Positions 53,516 to 64,000 of a stretch of 64,000 nt of DNA are shown piece by piece. The notes under the pieces were generated by a model. It was given only the letters and a program-made list of their open reading frames with translations, was not told where the DNA came from and searched no databases. The translations under genes and the position numbers were made by a program. Source of the DNA: an uncultured Lachnospiraceae bacterium (GTDB lineage: Bacteria; Bacillota; Clostridia; Lachnospirales; Lachnospiraceae); contig CALWES010000009.1 in NCBI GenBank assembly GCA_944377405.1, forward strand, positions 1 through 64,000, given 5' to 3'. How positions within the stretch are numbered: position 1 is the stretch's first letter; the number at the start of each line of letters is the position of its first letter.

Positions 53516-55183
53516 TTATTTTCCTCCTTCCAGGCTGCGGTTGATGGCGGAGAAGAGGGCGTTAATGGAGGAAGCGATGATATCGTCGTGGATACCTGCG
53601 CCCCATACCCGCTTTCCGTTCTCCGGCAGGATGCTGACGTAGGAAATGGCCTGGGAGGAAGAGCCTCTGGTAAGAGCGTGCTCCTCATAGGTCAGATCCG
53701 AGAAGGCGATGCCCAGCTGTTTTTTCACTGCATTGCTGACAGCGTCCAGACGTCCGTTACCCTTTGCACTGAGCTCCTGCTTTTCTCCGTCGATCTCCAC
53801 CGTAACGATGGCGTGCATCTCCGGGGTCCGGACGAAGTGGTAATCGATCAGACGGATGTGATCGTTGATATTGACATAGGTGTCGGTAAATACCTGCAGC
53901 ACCTCCTTGGGGGAGAGCTCCGCATGGGCGTGGTCGGATACGGATTTTACCGCATAGCCCACCTCCTCCCGCATGGCCGCAGGCAGGATATAACCGAAGT
54001 TGTGCTCCAGAAGGTAGCCGATGCCGCCCTTTCCGGACTGAGAATTGATCCGGATCACGTCGGTCTCGTATTCCCTTCCCACATCGCCGGGGTCGATGGG
54101 CAGATAGGGCACGGTCCAGGTATCGCAGTGCTTCTCTTCCCGCCACTTCATGCCCTTGGCGATGGCATCCTGATGGGATCCGGAGAAGGCCGCGAATACC
54201 AGCTTGCCCGCATAGGGCTGGCGCTCGTATACGTGCATCCGGGTCACCCGCTCATAGAGCTCCGTGATCTCCGGCATGTTGGAGAAATCCAGCTCCGGAT
54301 CCACGCCCTGGGCGTACATGTTAAGGGCCAGGGTGATGATGTCCACATTTCCGGTGCGCTCTCCGTTTCCGAAAAGGGTCCCCTCGATGCGGTCCGCTCC
54401 GGCCAGGATCCCCAGCTCCGCGTCTGCCACGGCGCAGCCCCGGTCGTTGTGGGGATGGAGGGAGACCTCCACCGCCTCCCGGTATTTCAGATTGTCGCAG
54501 ATATATTCCACCTGGTCCGCATAGACATGGGGGGAAGACAGCTCCACCGTGGCCGGAAGGTTGATGATGGCCTTCCTGTCGGGGGTGGGCTTCCATACGT
54601 CCAGTACCGCATTGCAGATCTCCAGGGCAAACTCCGGCTCCGTTCCCGTAAAGGATTCCGGGGAGTACTCGTAACGGTAGGCGGTCCCGGTCTCGGCAGC
54701 GATCTTCTCAAAGAGCTCCGCGCCCTCCACCGCGATGCGGACGATCTCCTCCCTGGACTTGCGGAACACCTGCTCCCGCTGGGCCAGGGAGGTGGAGTTG
54801 TAAAGATGAACGATGGCGTTTTTGCAGCCGGAGAGGGCCTCGAAGGTCTTCCGGATGATATGCTCCCTGCTCTGGGTCAGGACCTGTACCGTCACATCGT
54901 CGGGAATGAGGTCCTTTTCGATCAGGGTCCGCAGGAAGGTATATTCCGTCTCGGAGGCGGCGGGGAAGCCCACCTCGATCTCCTTAAAGCCAAGCTTTAC
55001 CAATAGTCCGAAAAACTCCAGCTTTTCCTCCAGGCTCATGGGGATCACCAGGGACTGATTGCCGTCCCGCAGGTCCACGGAGCACCATACCGGAGCTTTT
55101 TCGATATAGGTCTTCTCCGCCCATTTCCGTTCCGGTTTTGGCACCGGAAAGAACTGACGGGTATACTTCTTTGCGTTCATCAT
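53516..55183 (-). CDS. leuA: 2-isopropylmalate synthase, yeast-type LeuA
   Basis: 555 residues. The catalytic barrel begins near [12 protein letters not shown] and carries [25 protein letters not shown] (metal ligands) and [16 protein letters not shown]-terminal regulatory LeuA dimer domain (about 425-555) gives leucine feedback control. Length and N-terminal extension fit the LeuA2/yeast form. It condenses 2-ketoisovalerate and acetyl-CoA as the first step to leucine. Confidence 0.96.
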   Translation of the reverse strand: MMNAKKYTRQFFPVPKPERKWAEKTYIEKAPVWCSVDLRDGNQSLVIPMSLEEKLEFFGLLVKLGFKEIEVGFPAASETEYTFLRTLIEKDLIPDDVTVQVLTQSREHIIRKTFEALSGCKNAIVHLYNSTSLAQREQVFRKSREEIVRIAVEGAELFEKIAAETGTAYRYEYSPESFTGTEPEFALEICNAVLDVWKPTPDRKAIINLPATVELSSPHVYADQVEYICDNLKYREAVEVSLHPHNDRGCAVADAELGILAGADRIEGTLFGNGERTGNVDIITLALNMYAQGVDPELDFSNMPEITELYERVTRMHVYERQPYAGKLVFAAFSGSHQDAIAKGMKWREEKHCDTWTVPYLPIDPGDVGREYETDVIRINSQSGKGGIGYLLEHNFGYILPAAMREEVGYAVKSVSDHAHAELSPKEVLQVFTDTYVNINDHIRLIDYHFVRTPEMHAIVTVEIDGEKQELSAKGNGRLDAVSNAVKKQLGIAFSDLTYEEHALTRGSSSQAISYVSILPENGKRVWGAGIHDDIIASSINALFSAINRSLEGGK

Positions 55184-55232
55184 AGTGTTTTCTGCCTTTC
55201 TTCCTCTTTCGTTCCTTTTCTTTCTCGCACTT

Positions 55233-56441
55233 TTATACGATCTTCAGGCCGTTTTCCGTAAGGGCCTGCCTGATAGCCCGGATATGATCGAAGTTTCTGG
55301 TCTCCATGGCGATACGGATGTAGCAGCCGTTTACGTCGGAGCCCTCTCTGGAAGGCTCGTAGTTGACCGCCGTTACGTTGCCTCCGTGCTCCGCAATGAT
55401 CCTGGAGACTGCCAGGAGCTGTCCCGGCTTGTCCACAAGCTCGATGGTGAGCTGACAGCTGCGGCCGGACATAACCAAGCCTCTGGTGATGACCCTGGAC
55501 AGGATGGTCACATCAATGTTTCCGCCGGAGAGGAGACATACGGTCTTCTTTCCCTCCAGGTCCACCTTCCCGAACATGGCGGCTGCCACCGCCACGGCGC
55601 CGGCTCCCTCCGTCACCAGCTTGTGCTGCTCCATCAGGGCCAGGATGGCTGCGGAGATCTCGTCGTCCGTCACCGTCACGATCTCGTCCACGTATCTGGA
55701 GCAGAGCTCATAGGTCAGCTCTCCGGGCTGCTTGACGGCGATACCGTCGGCAATGGTCACCACGGACTCCAGGGTCTCGATCCGGGAATCCCGGATGGAG
55801 TTCATCATGGAGGGGGCTCCTGCCGCCTGAACGCCGTAGATCTTCACATTGGGGTTCAGGCTCTTCATGGTATAGGCAATGCCGGAGATCAGGCCGCCGC
55901 CTCCGATGGGGACGATGATGGCGTCCAGATCCGGTACCTGCTCCGCCAGCTCCAGGGCGATGGTGCCCTGTCCCGCGATCACCGCAGGATCGTCAAAGGG
56001 GTGGATGAAGGTGTAGCCCTCCTCGTCCCGGAGGGACAGGGCCTTCTGATAGGCGTCGTCGTAGACTCCCTCCACCAGACAGATCTCCGCTCCGTAGCTC
56101 CTGGTGGCCTCCACCTTGGAGATGGGAGCTCCGTCCGGCAGGCAGATCACTGCCTTGATGCCGTAGCGCTGGGCCGCCAGGGCCACGCCCTGGGCATGGT
56201 TTCCTGCGGAGCAGGCCACAACGCCCCTCTGCCGTTCCTCCTCGGATAGCTGGGAGATCTTATAGTAGGCTCCCCTGATCTTAAAGGCACCGGTGACCTG
56301 CAGGTTCTCCGTCTTGAGATAGAGATCCGTGCCGGGCCGAAGCTTCGGCGCCGGAATCACGTTGGTGGGTCTTATAACGTCCTTCAAAACATATTTTGCT
56401 TTATATACACTGTCCAGTGTCAGCTGGTCCATCTTTTCCAT
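55233..56441 (-). CDS. ilvA: Threonine dehydratase with ACT domain
   Basis: 402 residues. The PLP lysine is in GAFKIRGAYYK, with SAGNHAQGVALAA and the phosphate-binding PIGGGGLISGIA loop. A single C-terminal ACT domain (about 325-402; LVDKPGQLLAVSRII) marks the short ACT-bearing form. It supplies 2-oxobutyrate for isoleucine. It follows the DUF815 ATPase gene by four bases. Confidence 0.94.
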   Translation of the reverse strand: MEKMDQLTLDSVYKAKYVLKDVIRPTNVIPAPKLRPGTDLYLKTENLQVTGAFKIRGAYYKISQLSEEERQRGVVACSAGNHAQGVALAAQRYGIKAVICLPDGAPISKVEATRSYGAEICLVEGVYDDAYQKALSLRDEEGYTFIHPFDDPAVIAGQGTIALELAEQVPDLDAIIVPIGGGGLISGIAYTMKSLNPNVKIYGVQAAGAPSMMNSIRDSRIETLESVVTIADGIAVKQPGELTYELCSRYVDEIVTVTDDEISAAILALMEQHKLVTEGAGAVAVAAAMFGKVDLEGKKTVCLLSGGNIDVTILSRVITRGLVMSGRSCQLTIELVDKPGQLLAVSRIIAEHGGNVTAVNYEPSREGSDVNGCYIRIAMETRNFDHIRAIRQALTENGLKIV

Positions 56442-56445
56442 ACTC

Positions 56446-57654
56446 TTAAACTGCTCCTTGTATCATCAGACTGTCTATGAACTGTCCTGCCGCCCTGGGG
56501 GATCTGCTGCCGCAGCCAAGGGCAAAGGCCTCCGCCCTGCGGAAGAGTTCCTCCCGCTCCATGGAGATCCCTTCCCGCTTTGCCAGTTCCTCCACGATCT
56601 CCAGATAGAGGTTCTTGTCCGGTTTTCCAAAATACACCTTCAGACCGAAGCGGTCCGACAGGGACAGAAGCTCCTGCATGGTGTCGGACAGATGTACCTC
56701 ATCCCCCGACTCCCGGTCAGAGAAGCTTTCCTTTACGATATGCCGCCGGTTGCTGGTGGCATAGATCACCGCGTTCTTCGCCCTGGCGGAGGCGGAGCCC
56801 TCCAGGGCCGCCTTCAGCATGCTGAAGCTGTCGTCGTTTTTGTTAAAGGACAGGTCGTCGATAAAGATAATGAATTTCAGGGGATTGTCTGCGATCTTCC
56901 CCATAACGGCGGAGAGGCTCAGAAGCTGGTCCTTCCGAAGCTCGATGAGCCGGACCCCCTGCCGGTAGAAATAGTTGGCGCAGGCCTTTACCGTGGAGGA
57001 CTTTCCCGTTCCCGCGTCTCCGTAAAGGAGAACGTTTGCCGCAGGCTTTCCCTCCACCAGGGCCCTGGTGTTGTCAAAGACCTTCTGACGCTCCGCCTCA
57101 TAGCCCACGAAGCTGTCCAGGTCGATGCTGTCTGCTGCCTCCACGGGAAGGATCTCCTCTCCCTCCACCCGGAACATGCCGGCGGAGGAAAAGATCCCGT
57201 AGCCATAACGGCAGATCTCGGAAAGCCGTTTTTCGTAGGCCTCCTGAAAATCCACCGGATGATTCTCAAAACAGGGGATATGCCCCGAAAAGCCGGATTC
57301 CCCATCCCTCTCCCAAAGTTCTGCCGGGCTAAGCTCTGACAGTCTGGAAAAAAGCCTGAGCTCTGCTGCCGCATTTTCCTTCAGGGCCTCCGGGAGCCCC
57401 TTTCCCCGGGCTACGCCCGTCATGTAGGGGTTTTCGTCTTCAAAGACCGCTCTCCTGAGAAAGTCTGAGAAGCAGTAGCCGTCCCTTGCCAGGGACCAGA
57501 CGAAGGCACCGAAGCTGTCCATCCGCTCCCCGGGTCCCCCCTCGGAGCTAAGGAGTTCAAGAAGTCTCCTGACCGGCTCCTGCTCCCGCAGCTTCCGGAA
57601 CACGCAGAGGCCGGAAAGTCCGCATATGAGCTCTGTCCTCTCTTCTTTTTTCAT
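56446..57654 (-). CDS. DUF815-type AAA+ ATPase
   Basis: 402 residues. An N-terminal helical region (about 1-170) precedes the ATPase with Walker A LYGDAGTGKSSTVKA and Walker B KFIIFIDDLSF, then sensor-like ATSNRRHIV. DUF815 members are AAA+ proteins of unknown function. Its place between ilvD and ilvA, four bases from ilvA, suggests a role tied to branched-chain synthesis, for example assembly of an enzyme complex or iron-sulfur cluster, but this is only contextual. Confidence 0.88.
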   Translation of the reverse strand: MKKEERTELICGLSGLCVFRKLREQEPVRRLLELLSSEGGPGERMDSFGAFVWSLARDGYCFSDFLRRAVFEDENPYMTGVARGKGLPEALKENAAAELRLFSRLSELSPAELWERDGESGFSGHIPCFENHPVDFQEAYEKRLSEICRYGYGIFSSAGMFRVEGEEILPVEAADSIDLDSFVGYEAERQKVFDNTRALVEGKPAANVLLYGDAGTGKSSTVKACANYFYRQGVRLIELRKDQLLSLSAVMGKIADNPLKFIIFIDDLSFNKNDDSFSMLKAALEGSASARAKNAVIYATSNRRHIVKESFSDRESGDEVHLSDTMQELLSLSDRFGLKVYFGKPDKNLYLEIVEELAKREGISMEREELFRRAEAFALGCGSRSPRAAGQFIDSLMIQGAV

Positions 57655-57717
57655 GTCTCCTCCCCTCTTTCTGCTTCCCCTGGGGCCTTTGGTCCCTTAT
57701 TCTTATGCATGGGGTTC

Positions 57718-59385
57718 TTATGCATAACGATTGATGATGGCCCCCTTATCTGCTGAGCTTACCATCTGGGCATATCTTGCAAGACAGCCTTTGGCATCCG
57801 TTTTTTTCCGGATCTCCATGGTCTTCTTCCGCTCCGCAAGCTCCGCCTCGTCCACCTTCAGCTGAATGCTGTAATTGGGGATGTCGATGGAGATCAGATC
57901 CCCTTCCTTTACGTAGGCAATGAGTCCGCCGCTGGCTGCCTCCGGGGATACGTGGCCGATGGAAGCTCCTCTTGTAGCGCCGGAAAAGCGGCCGTCGGTG
58001 ATCAGGGCCACATCCTTGTCCAGTCCCATGCCTGCAATGGCGGAGGTGGGAGAAAGCATCTCCCGCATACCGGGTCCTCCTGCAGGGCCTTCGTAGCGGA
58101 TCACCACCACGTCTCCCTTCCGGATCTTTCCTGCGTAAATGGCCCCGATGGCCTCCTCTTCGCTTTCAAATACCCTGGCGGGACCCTCATGCACCAGCAT
58201 CTCCGGGGCCACGGCACTGCGCTTTACCACGCAGCCGTTTTCTGCCAGATTGCCCTTCAGTACGGCGATGCCGCCGGTGCTGCTGTAGGGCCGTTCCACG
58301 GGCCGGATCACCTCCGGATCCCGGTTTTCCGCATTCTGGATGGCCTCTCCAAGGGTCCTGCCCAGACAGGTCTTTACGGAGGTGTCCAGAAGGCCGATCT
58401 CCGCAAGCTCCTTTAAAACGGCGTAAACGCCTCCCGCCTCGTTCAGGTCCTCCATGTAGGTGGGACCTGCCGGCGCCAGGTGGCAGAGATTCGGGGTCCG
58501 CTGGCTGATCTCATTTGCCATGTCCAGATCCCATTCGATGCCGCATTCGTTGGCGATGGCCGGCAGATGCAACATGCTGTTGGTGGAGCAGCCAAGGGCC
58601 ATGTCCGCCGTAAGGGCGTTCCGGAAGGAGGCCTCCGTCATAATGTCTCTGGGCTTAAGGCCTGCCTTCACCAGTTCCATGACCTGCATGCCTGCCCGCT
58701 TTGCCAGTTCGATCCGGGCGGAGTAAACCGCCGGGATGGTGCCGTTCCCCGGAAGGCCCATTCCCAGGACCTCCGTGAGGCAGTTCATGGAATTTGCCGT
58801 GTACATGCCGGAGCAGGAACCGCAGGTGGGACAGGTCCGCTCCTCGCAGACCCGCAGCTGGGCTTCATCGATCTTTCCTGCCGTATAGGCCCCCACCGCC
58901 TCGAACATGCTGGAGAGGCTGGTCTTCTTTCCGTTTACCCGGCCTGCCAGCATGGGGCCGCCGCTGACAAAAATGGTGGGGATATTGATCCGGGCTGCTG
59001 CCATCAAGAGGCCCGGCACGTTCTTATCGCAGTTGGGGATCATCACCAGTCCGTCGAATCCGTGGGCCAGAGCCATGGCCTCGGTGGAGTCTGCAATAAT
59101 GTCCCGGGTAATGAGGGAGTAACGCATCCCCCGGTGGCCCATGGCGATACCGTCACAGACCGCGATGGCCGGAAATACGATGGGCGTTCCCCCGGCCATG
59201 GCCACCCCCAGCTTTACCGCTTCGGTGATCTTGTCCAGATTCATGTGTCCCGGCACGATCTCGTTATAGGAGCTGACGATGCCGATGAGAGGACGCCGCT
59301 GCTCCTCTGCCGTCAGTCCCAGTGCATGATACAGTGAACGGTGGGGTGCGTTCTGGAAGCCGTCCACGATTTCTTCTCTTACCAT
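57718..59385 (-). CDS. ilvD: Dihydroxy-acid dehydratase
   Basis: 555 residues. Motifs include [47 protein letters not shown] (cluster Cys) and [15 protein letters not shown]. It dehydrates dihydroxy acids to 2-keto acids in isoleucine and valine synthesis and carries an iron-sulfur cluster. Confidence 0.97.
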   Translation of the reverse strand: MVREEIVDGFQNAPHRSLYHALGLTAEEQRRPLIGIVSSYNEIVPGHMNLDKITEAVKLGVAMAGGTPIVFPAIAVCDGIAMGHRGMRYSLITRDIIADSTEAMALAHGFDGLVMIPNCDKNVPGLLMAAARINIPTIFVSGGPMLAGRVNGKKTSLSSMFEAVGAYTAGKIDEAQLRVCEERTCPTCGSCSGMYTANSMNCLTEVLGMGLPGNGTIPAVYSARIELAKRAGMQVMELVKAGLKPRDIMTEASFRNALTADMALGCSTNSMLHLPAIANECGIEWDLDMANEISQRTPNLCHLAPAGPTYMEDLNEAGGVYAVLKELAEIGLLDTSVKTCLGRTLGEAIQNAENRDPEVIRPVERPYSSTGGIAVLKGNLAENGCVVKRSAVAPEMLVHEGPARVFESEEEAIGAIYAGKIRKGDVVVIRYEGPAGGPGMREMLSPTSAIAGMGLDKDVALITDGRFSGATRGASIGHVSPEAASGGLIAYVKEGDLISIDIPNYSIQLKVDEAELAERKKTMEIRKKTDAKGCLARYAQMVSSADKGAIINRYA

Positions 59386-59403
59386 ATTTCCCGCCCTTTC
59401 TCA

Positions 59404-59446
59404 AAAGAGAGGGGGCAGCCCGATCTTTCCCGGGCTGCGTCCCTCT
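59404..59446 (-). terminator. Terminator-like hairpin between ilvC and ilvD
   Basis: On the minus strand GCAGCCCG and CGGGCTGC pair above GAGGG/CCCTC, with TCTTTTG after it. It lies inside the operon, so it may reduce expression of the distal genes. Confidence 0.6.
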
Positions 59447-59455
59447 TTTCGTTTA

Positions 59456-60983
<1,528 letters not shown>

Positions 60984-60987
<4 letters not shown>

Positions 60988-62693
60988 TCCTCAGCCTCCT
61001 CCCTGGTTGTGATGATATCGTCGATGGAGCCTCCCGGAGGCAGCATGGGCAGTACGAACTCGTCCTTGTCGATCATGGCGTCAATCACGAAGGGACCGTT
61101 GTGCTGCATCGCCTCCTCAAAGGCCTTCCGGAATTCCTCCGGCGTCCAGGCCCTGCGGCCCTCCGCTCCAAATGCCTCCGCCAGCTTTACAAAGTCCGTC
61201 TTCCTTCCCAGGACCGTGTTGGAGTAGCGCTTTCCGTAGAAAAGGGTCTGCCACTGCCGCACCATACCCAGGACTCCGTTGTCCATGATCACGATCACCA
61301 CCGGCACGTTGTAGGTCACTGCCGTGGCCAGCTCGTTCAGGTTCATGCCGAAGCTGCCGTCTCCCGTTATGAGCACGGTCCGGTCGCCGCTTCCGATCTG
61401 GGCGCCGATGGCGGCTCCCAGGCCGTAGCCCATGGTTCCCAGACCGCCGCTGGATGCGAAGCGTCTGGTCCGCTCAAAGTCCACATACTGGGCGGTCCAC
61501 ATCTGATGCTGTCCCACATCCGTGGCGATGACCGTATCCTTGTCCTTGATCTCGTTGATGATGTCGAACATCTTCTTGGGGGTCAGGGCCGGTCCTGCCA
61601 GCTCCTCCTCCCGGTCCCGGATCTGCTGGCCCTCTGCCTTCAGGGCCTCCACGGTCTTCCGCCATGCAGGATGCTCTGCGGCTTCACAGCGCTCCAGGAT
61701 CCTTCGGAAGGCTGAGACGATGTTTCCTACGATTCCCACATCCACCCGGATGTTCTTATTGATCTCCGAAAGGTCTGTATCCAGCTGGATGATCTTCGCG
61801 CCCTTTCCGTACTTTTCCGTGTTGCCCGTGGCCCGGTCCGAGAAACGGACCCCCACGCCGATGATGAGATCCGCTTCCTTGTTTGCCATGGAGGAGGCAT
61901 ACTGACCGTGCATTCCCTCCATGCCCAGGAAACGCTCATAGGAGTTCGGCAGTGCGGAAAGCCCCATGAAGGTACAGCCGATATAGCCGTCGATCTTCTC
62001 TGCCAGGGCCTTTATCATGTCCGACATGCCCTCCCCTGCGGCGCCGCCTCCGATATAGATATAGGGGCGCTCCGCTTTGCGGATCAGCTCCACCGCCCGG
62101 TCGATGGCCTCCTCCGTAGCCTCTTCCTCCTCCGCATAGGGCACCACCTCCGCCGGGATGTACTCTCCCATGGCGGTCTGGACGTCCTTGGGGATATCCA
62201 CCAGCACCACGCCGGGCCTTCCGGATTTTGCCAGCTGGAAGGCCTCCCGGATGGTGTCTGCCAGCTCGTTTACATCGGTCACAAAATAATTATGCTTGGT
62301 TATGGGGAGGGTGATCCCCGTGATATTGATCTCCTGGAAGCTGTCCTTTCCGATGAGAGAGGTGGGAACATTTCCCGTAATGGCCACCATGGGGATGGAA
62401 TCCAGCATAGCCGTGGCGATGCCCGTTACCAGGTTCGTGGCTCCCGGTCCTGAGGTGGCAATGACCACGCCTACCTTTCCCGTCACTCTGGAATATCCGT
62501 CCGCCGCATGGGCAGCACCCTGTTCATGGGCCGTCAGGTAATGCCGGATACGGTCGCTTGCCTTATATAATTCGTCATAGATGTTCAGCACCTGGCCCCC
62601 GGGATATCCGAAGACGTCCGTCACGCCCTGCTCGATCAGTGTCTCGATCAGGATCTGTGCGCCGCACATCTGCTTTCCTTCCTGTCTCTGCAT
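60984..62693 (-). CDS. ilvB: Acetolactate synthase large subunit
   Basis: 569 residues. Thiamine-diphosphate enzyme: VFGYPGGQVLNIYDELY with the catalytic Glu in LTAHEQGAAHAADGY, ATSGPGATNLVTGIATAM, and the TPP motif TGDGSFGMNLNELATAVTYN. The start follows GGGAGGAG. First gene of the branched-chain operon; a promoter lies at 62854-62883. Confidence 0.97.
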
Positions 62694-62853
62694 TGCTCCT
62701 CCCTTTCCTGTGGCCCTGTCCAGTTCCCGTCTCTCCGGCTCTGTTCCCCTGGCTTTCAGGGTACAAAAAAACCTTCCCTCTGCCCCGCCGGAAGCGGCGA
62801 TGCAGGAGAAAGCCCGGTATACTGAAAACGGCCTTTCTTTTTTATGTTTTTTA

Positions 62854-62883
62854 ATTAAAACATCCGGGAATTTCTTTTGTCAA
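62854..62883 (-). promoter_or_regulatory. Promoter of the ilv-leu operon
   Basis: TTGACA, 18 bases, TTTAAT on the minus strand, about 160 bases upstream of ilvB. The leader has a short GC-rich hairpin and seven T at about 62765-62800, possibly an attenuator, but no T-box or leader peptide is evident. Confidence 0.7.
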
Positions 62884-63002
62884 CGATTTGGAGACCTACG
62901 GTGGAAAATAGGGAGTTTTTCCTCCATACTATAACTTGTTGTTATTTCTCTTATAAGTGCAGCGGGAATGGGGGAATGATGGAGAATGAAATGGCGCACA
63001 CG

Positions 63003-63037
63003 CAAAAAGACCCCGCATGGTCTCCCATACGAGGTCC
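63003..63037 (-). terminator. rpsR terminator
   Basis: GACCTCGTATGG and CCATGCGGGGTC form a stem on the minus strand, followed by TTTTT. It ends the rpsF-ssb-rpsR operon. Confidence 0.88.
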
Positions 63038-63062
63038 TCTCTGTAAGATCTTATTTCCTGCT

Positions 63063-63335
63063 TTATTCTACAGTGTAGGGAAGCAGTGCAAGATGTCTTG
63101 CTCTCTTGATCGCAACGGTAAGCTCTCTCTGATGCTTTGCGCAGTTACCGGTGATCCTTCTGGGAAGGATCTTACCTCTCTCAGAGATATACTTCTTTAA
63201 GGTTGCAACATCTTTATAGTCGATCGGCTTAGCCTTCTCGCTGCAGAATACACATACCTTACGTCTTCTGCGGAAGCCGCCCATCTTTCTCGGGCGTGCG
63301 GAAGCTTCTTTGCCTTCAGCCTTCTGAAATGCCAT
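63063..63335 (-). CDS. rpsR: 30S ribosomal protein S18
   Basis: 90 residues. The family core is [22 protein letters not shown] (about 39-60) with [12 protein letters not shown] at the end. A CVFC pair and a further Cys in GNCAKHQ suggest the zinc-binding form of S18. It follows ssb in the common rpsF-ssb-rpsR operon. Confidence 0.97.
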   Translation of the reverse strand: MAFQKAEGKEASARPRKMGGFRRRRKVCVFCSEKAKPIDYKDVATLKKYISERGKILPRRITGNCAKHQRELTVAIKRARHLALLPYTVE

Positions 63336-63397
63336 CTTATTTTCCTCCTGTTATCCTTAGTCTGCGGAGTACCCGTAGCCCTGGAGGGCCGGGGTCA

Positions 63398-63862
63398 TTA
63401 GTTGAAGGGAAGTCCTTCGTCCTCTACTCCGTCGGGAATGTTCATGAATCCGTCTCCCACCGGTGAACCGAAGTCGCTGCCTGCGGATGAACCGCCGCCA
63501 AAGGAGCTGCCGGTGCCTCTGCCCTCCTGGGCTGCCTTGCTCTCGGCAAATTCCTGATCCTCGATCACAACATCAGTGGTGTAGACCTTCTGACCATCCT
63601 TGTTTACATAACTGCCTGTCTGGATCCTGCCGGTGGCAAGGATCTTGGTTCCCTGGTGCAAGTATCTTTCTGCAAACTCTGCCTGTCTTCCGAAGGCCAC
63701 GCAGCCAATGAAATCTGCGGTCTGCTGTCCCTCAGCGGCATCCCGGCGCATACGGCGGTCAACTGCGATGGTGTATCTTGCGATGGCCATGCTGTTGTCA
63801 CCCTGGGTATAGCGGATATCGGGATCTCTTGTGAGTCTGCCCATTAAAATGACTTTATTCAT
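63398..63862 (-). CDS. ssb: Single-stranded DNA-binding protein
   Basis: 154 residues. The OB fold covers about 1-108 (MNKVILMGRLTRDPDIRYT, ADFIGCVAFGRQAEFAERYL), followed by a Gly/Ser-rich tail and the acidic end DEGLPFN that partners use as a docking tip. Binds and protects single-stranded DNA. Confidence 0.97.
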   Translation of the reverse strand: MNKVILMGRLTRDPDIRYTQGDNSMAIARYTIAVDRRMRRDAAEGQQTADFIGCVAFGRQAEFAERYLHQGTKILATGRIQTGSYVNKDGQKVYTTDVVIEDQEFAESKAAQEGRGTGSSFGGGSSAGSDFGSPVGDGFMNIPDGVEDEGLPFN

Positions 63863-63885
63863 ACTTTCACACTTTCTTAAATTGA

Positions 63886-64000
63886 TCAGTCTTCTTTTCT
63901 GATAACTAAGTATCTGAGAACAGGCTCCATGATGCGAACGTGTGACTCAAGCTCATTCGGGGTGTTCTGATCGCCCTCGAAGTTGATGATGTAGTAGAAT
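63886..64000 (-). CDS. rpsF: 30S ribosomal protein S6, 3' end
   Basis: The last 38 codons of a gene that begins beyond the right edge of the window. The translated end (FYYIINFEGDQNTPNELE, then MEPVLRYLVIRKED) matches S6. The frame and position upstream of ssb and rpsR support it. Confidence 0.85.
   Translation of the reverse strand, partial: FYYIINFEGDQNTPNELESHVRIMEPVLRYLVIRKED

Noticed and set aside
53588..55006. Plus-strand open frame of 472 codons
   Set aside because: Antisense of leuA; caused by GC-rich codon structure.
62700..62850. T-box or leader-peptide attenuator before ilvB
   Set aside because: No T-box sequence and no run of Leu, Ile or Val codons was found; only a short hairpin with T residues.

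Overview
The window reads as chromosomal DNA from a fairly GC-rich member of the Bacillota, most likely a Clostridia of the Lachnospiraceae type. The evidence is MecA, a GdpP-type c-di-AMP phosphodiesterase, YlmH, YitT, a lysine riboswitch, a methionine T-box, strong AGGAGG ribosome-binding sites and lipobox substrate-binding proteins. I cannot name a species. No rRNA, tRNA, CRISPR array, intact insertion sequence or prophage is visible. Most genes are on the minus strand.

Layout. 1-350: a composite repeat whose partner lies at about 46540-46899. 455-6052: four-gene glycan operon (SIS isomerase, family 2 glycosyltransferase, two large polytopic membrane proteins). 6273-10979: a 1568-residue secreted surface protein with C-terminal wall-binding repeats. 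11457-13929: an amino-acid ABC transporter behind a lysine riboswitch. 14291-20756: YlmH, a 1412-residue protein read as methyltransferase-like, kinase-like, coiled coil, GT2 and GT4 parts, and a Wzt-type ABC ATPase. 20775-27918: aminotransferase, Lrp regulator, dCMP deaminase, an orphan AIR-synthase-like C-terminal domain, a 35-residue membrane peptide, Nth, a Sua5-type tsaC protein, a GH18 protein and a small unknown. 28578-33626: mecA, then gdpP-rplI-dnaB ending in a 68-codon DUF1858 gene that has an in-frame UGA where its second motif cysteine should be. 33758-39852: sirtuin, guanylate kinase-like protein, BirA, nitroreductase, flavin reductase, YitT and an NPD-type flavoprotein. 39952-43842: metNIQ plus an M20 amidohydrolase behind a methionine T-box. 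44329-50515: DMT transporter, small secreted wall-repeat protein, the repeat partner, araD with an FGGY sugar kinase, and an Rpn-type nuclease. 50687-62693: a ten-gene branched-chain amino acid operon, ilvB-ilvN-ilvC-ilvD-(DUF815 ATPase)-ilvA-leuA-leuC-leuD-leuB. 63063-64000: rpsR, ssb and the 3' end of rpsF.

How they fit. Two carbohydrate-export-like loci and two secreted proteins with related wall-binding modules suggest a decorated cell surface. Amino-acid supply is handled by a lysine-sensing transporter, a methionine-sensing transporter and a full Ile/Val/Leu operon.

The most interesting signals are: (1) a probable selenocysteine codon in the DUF1858 gene, with a hairpin resembling a bacterial SECIS just downstream; (2) a predicted single-chain methyltransferase/kinase/coiled-coil/GT2/GT4 protein next to Wzt, similar in layout to chain-terminating WbdD plus glycosyltransferases; (3) dispersed repeats with 78-bp near-identical inverted arms and TACACCC motifs spaced exactly 52 nt apart in both copies.
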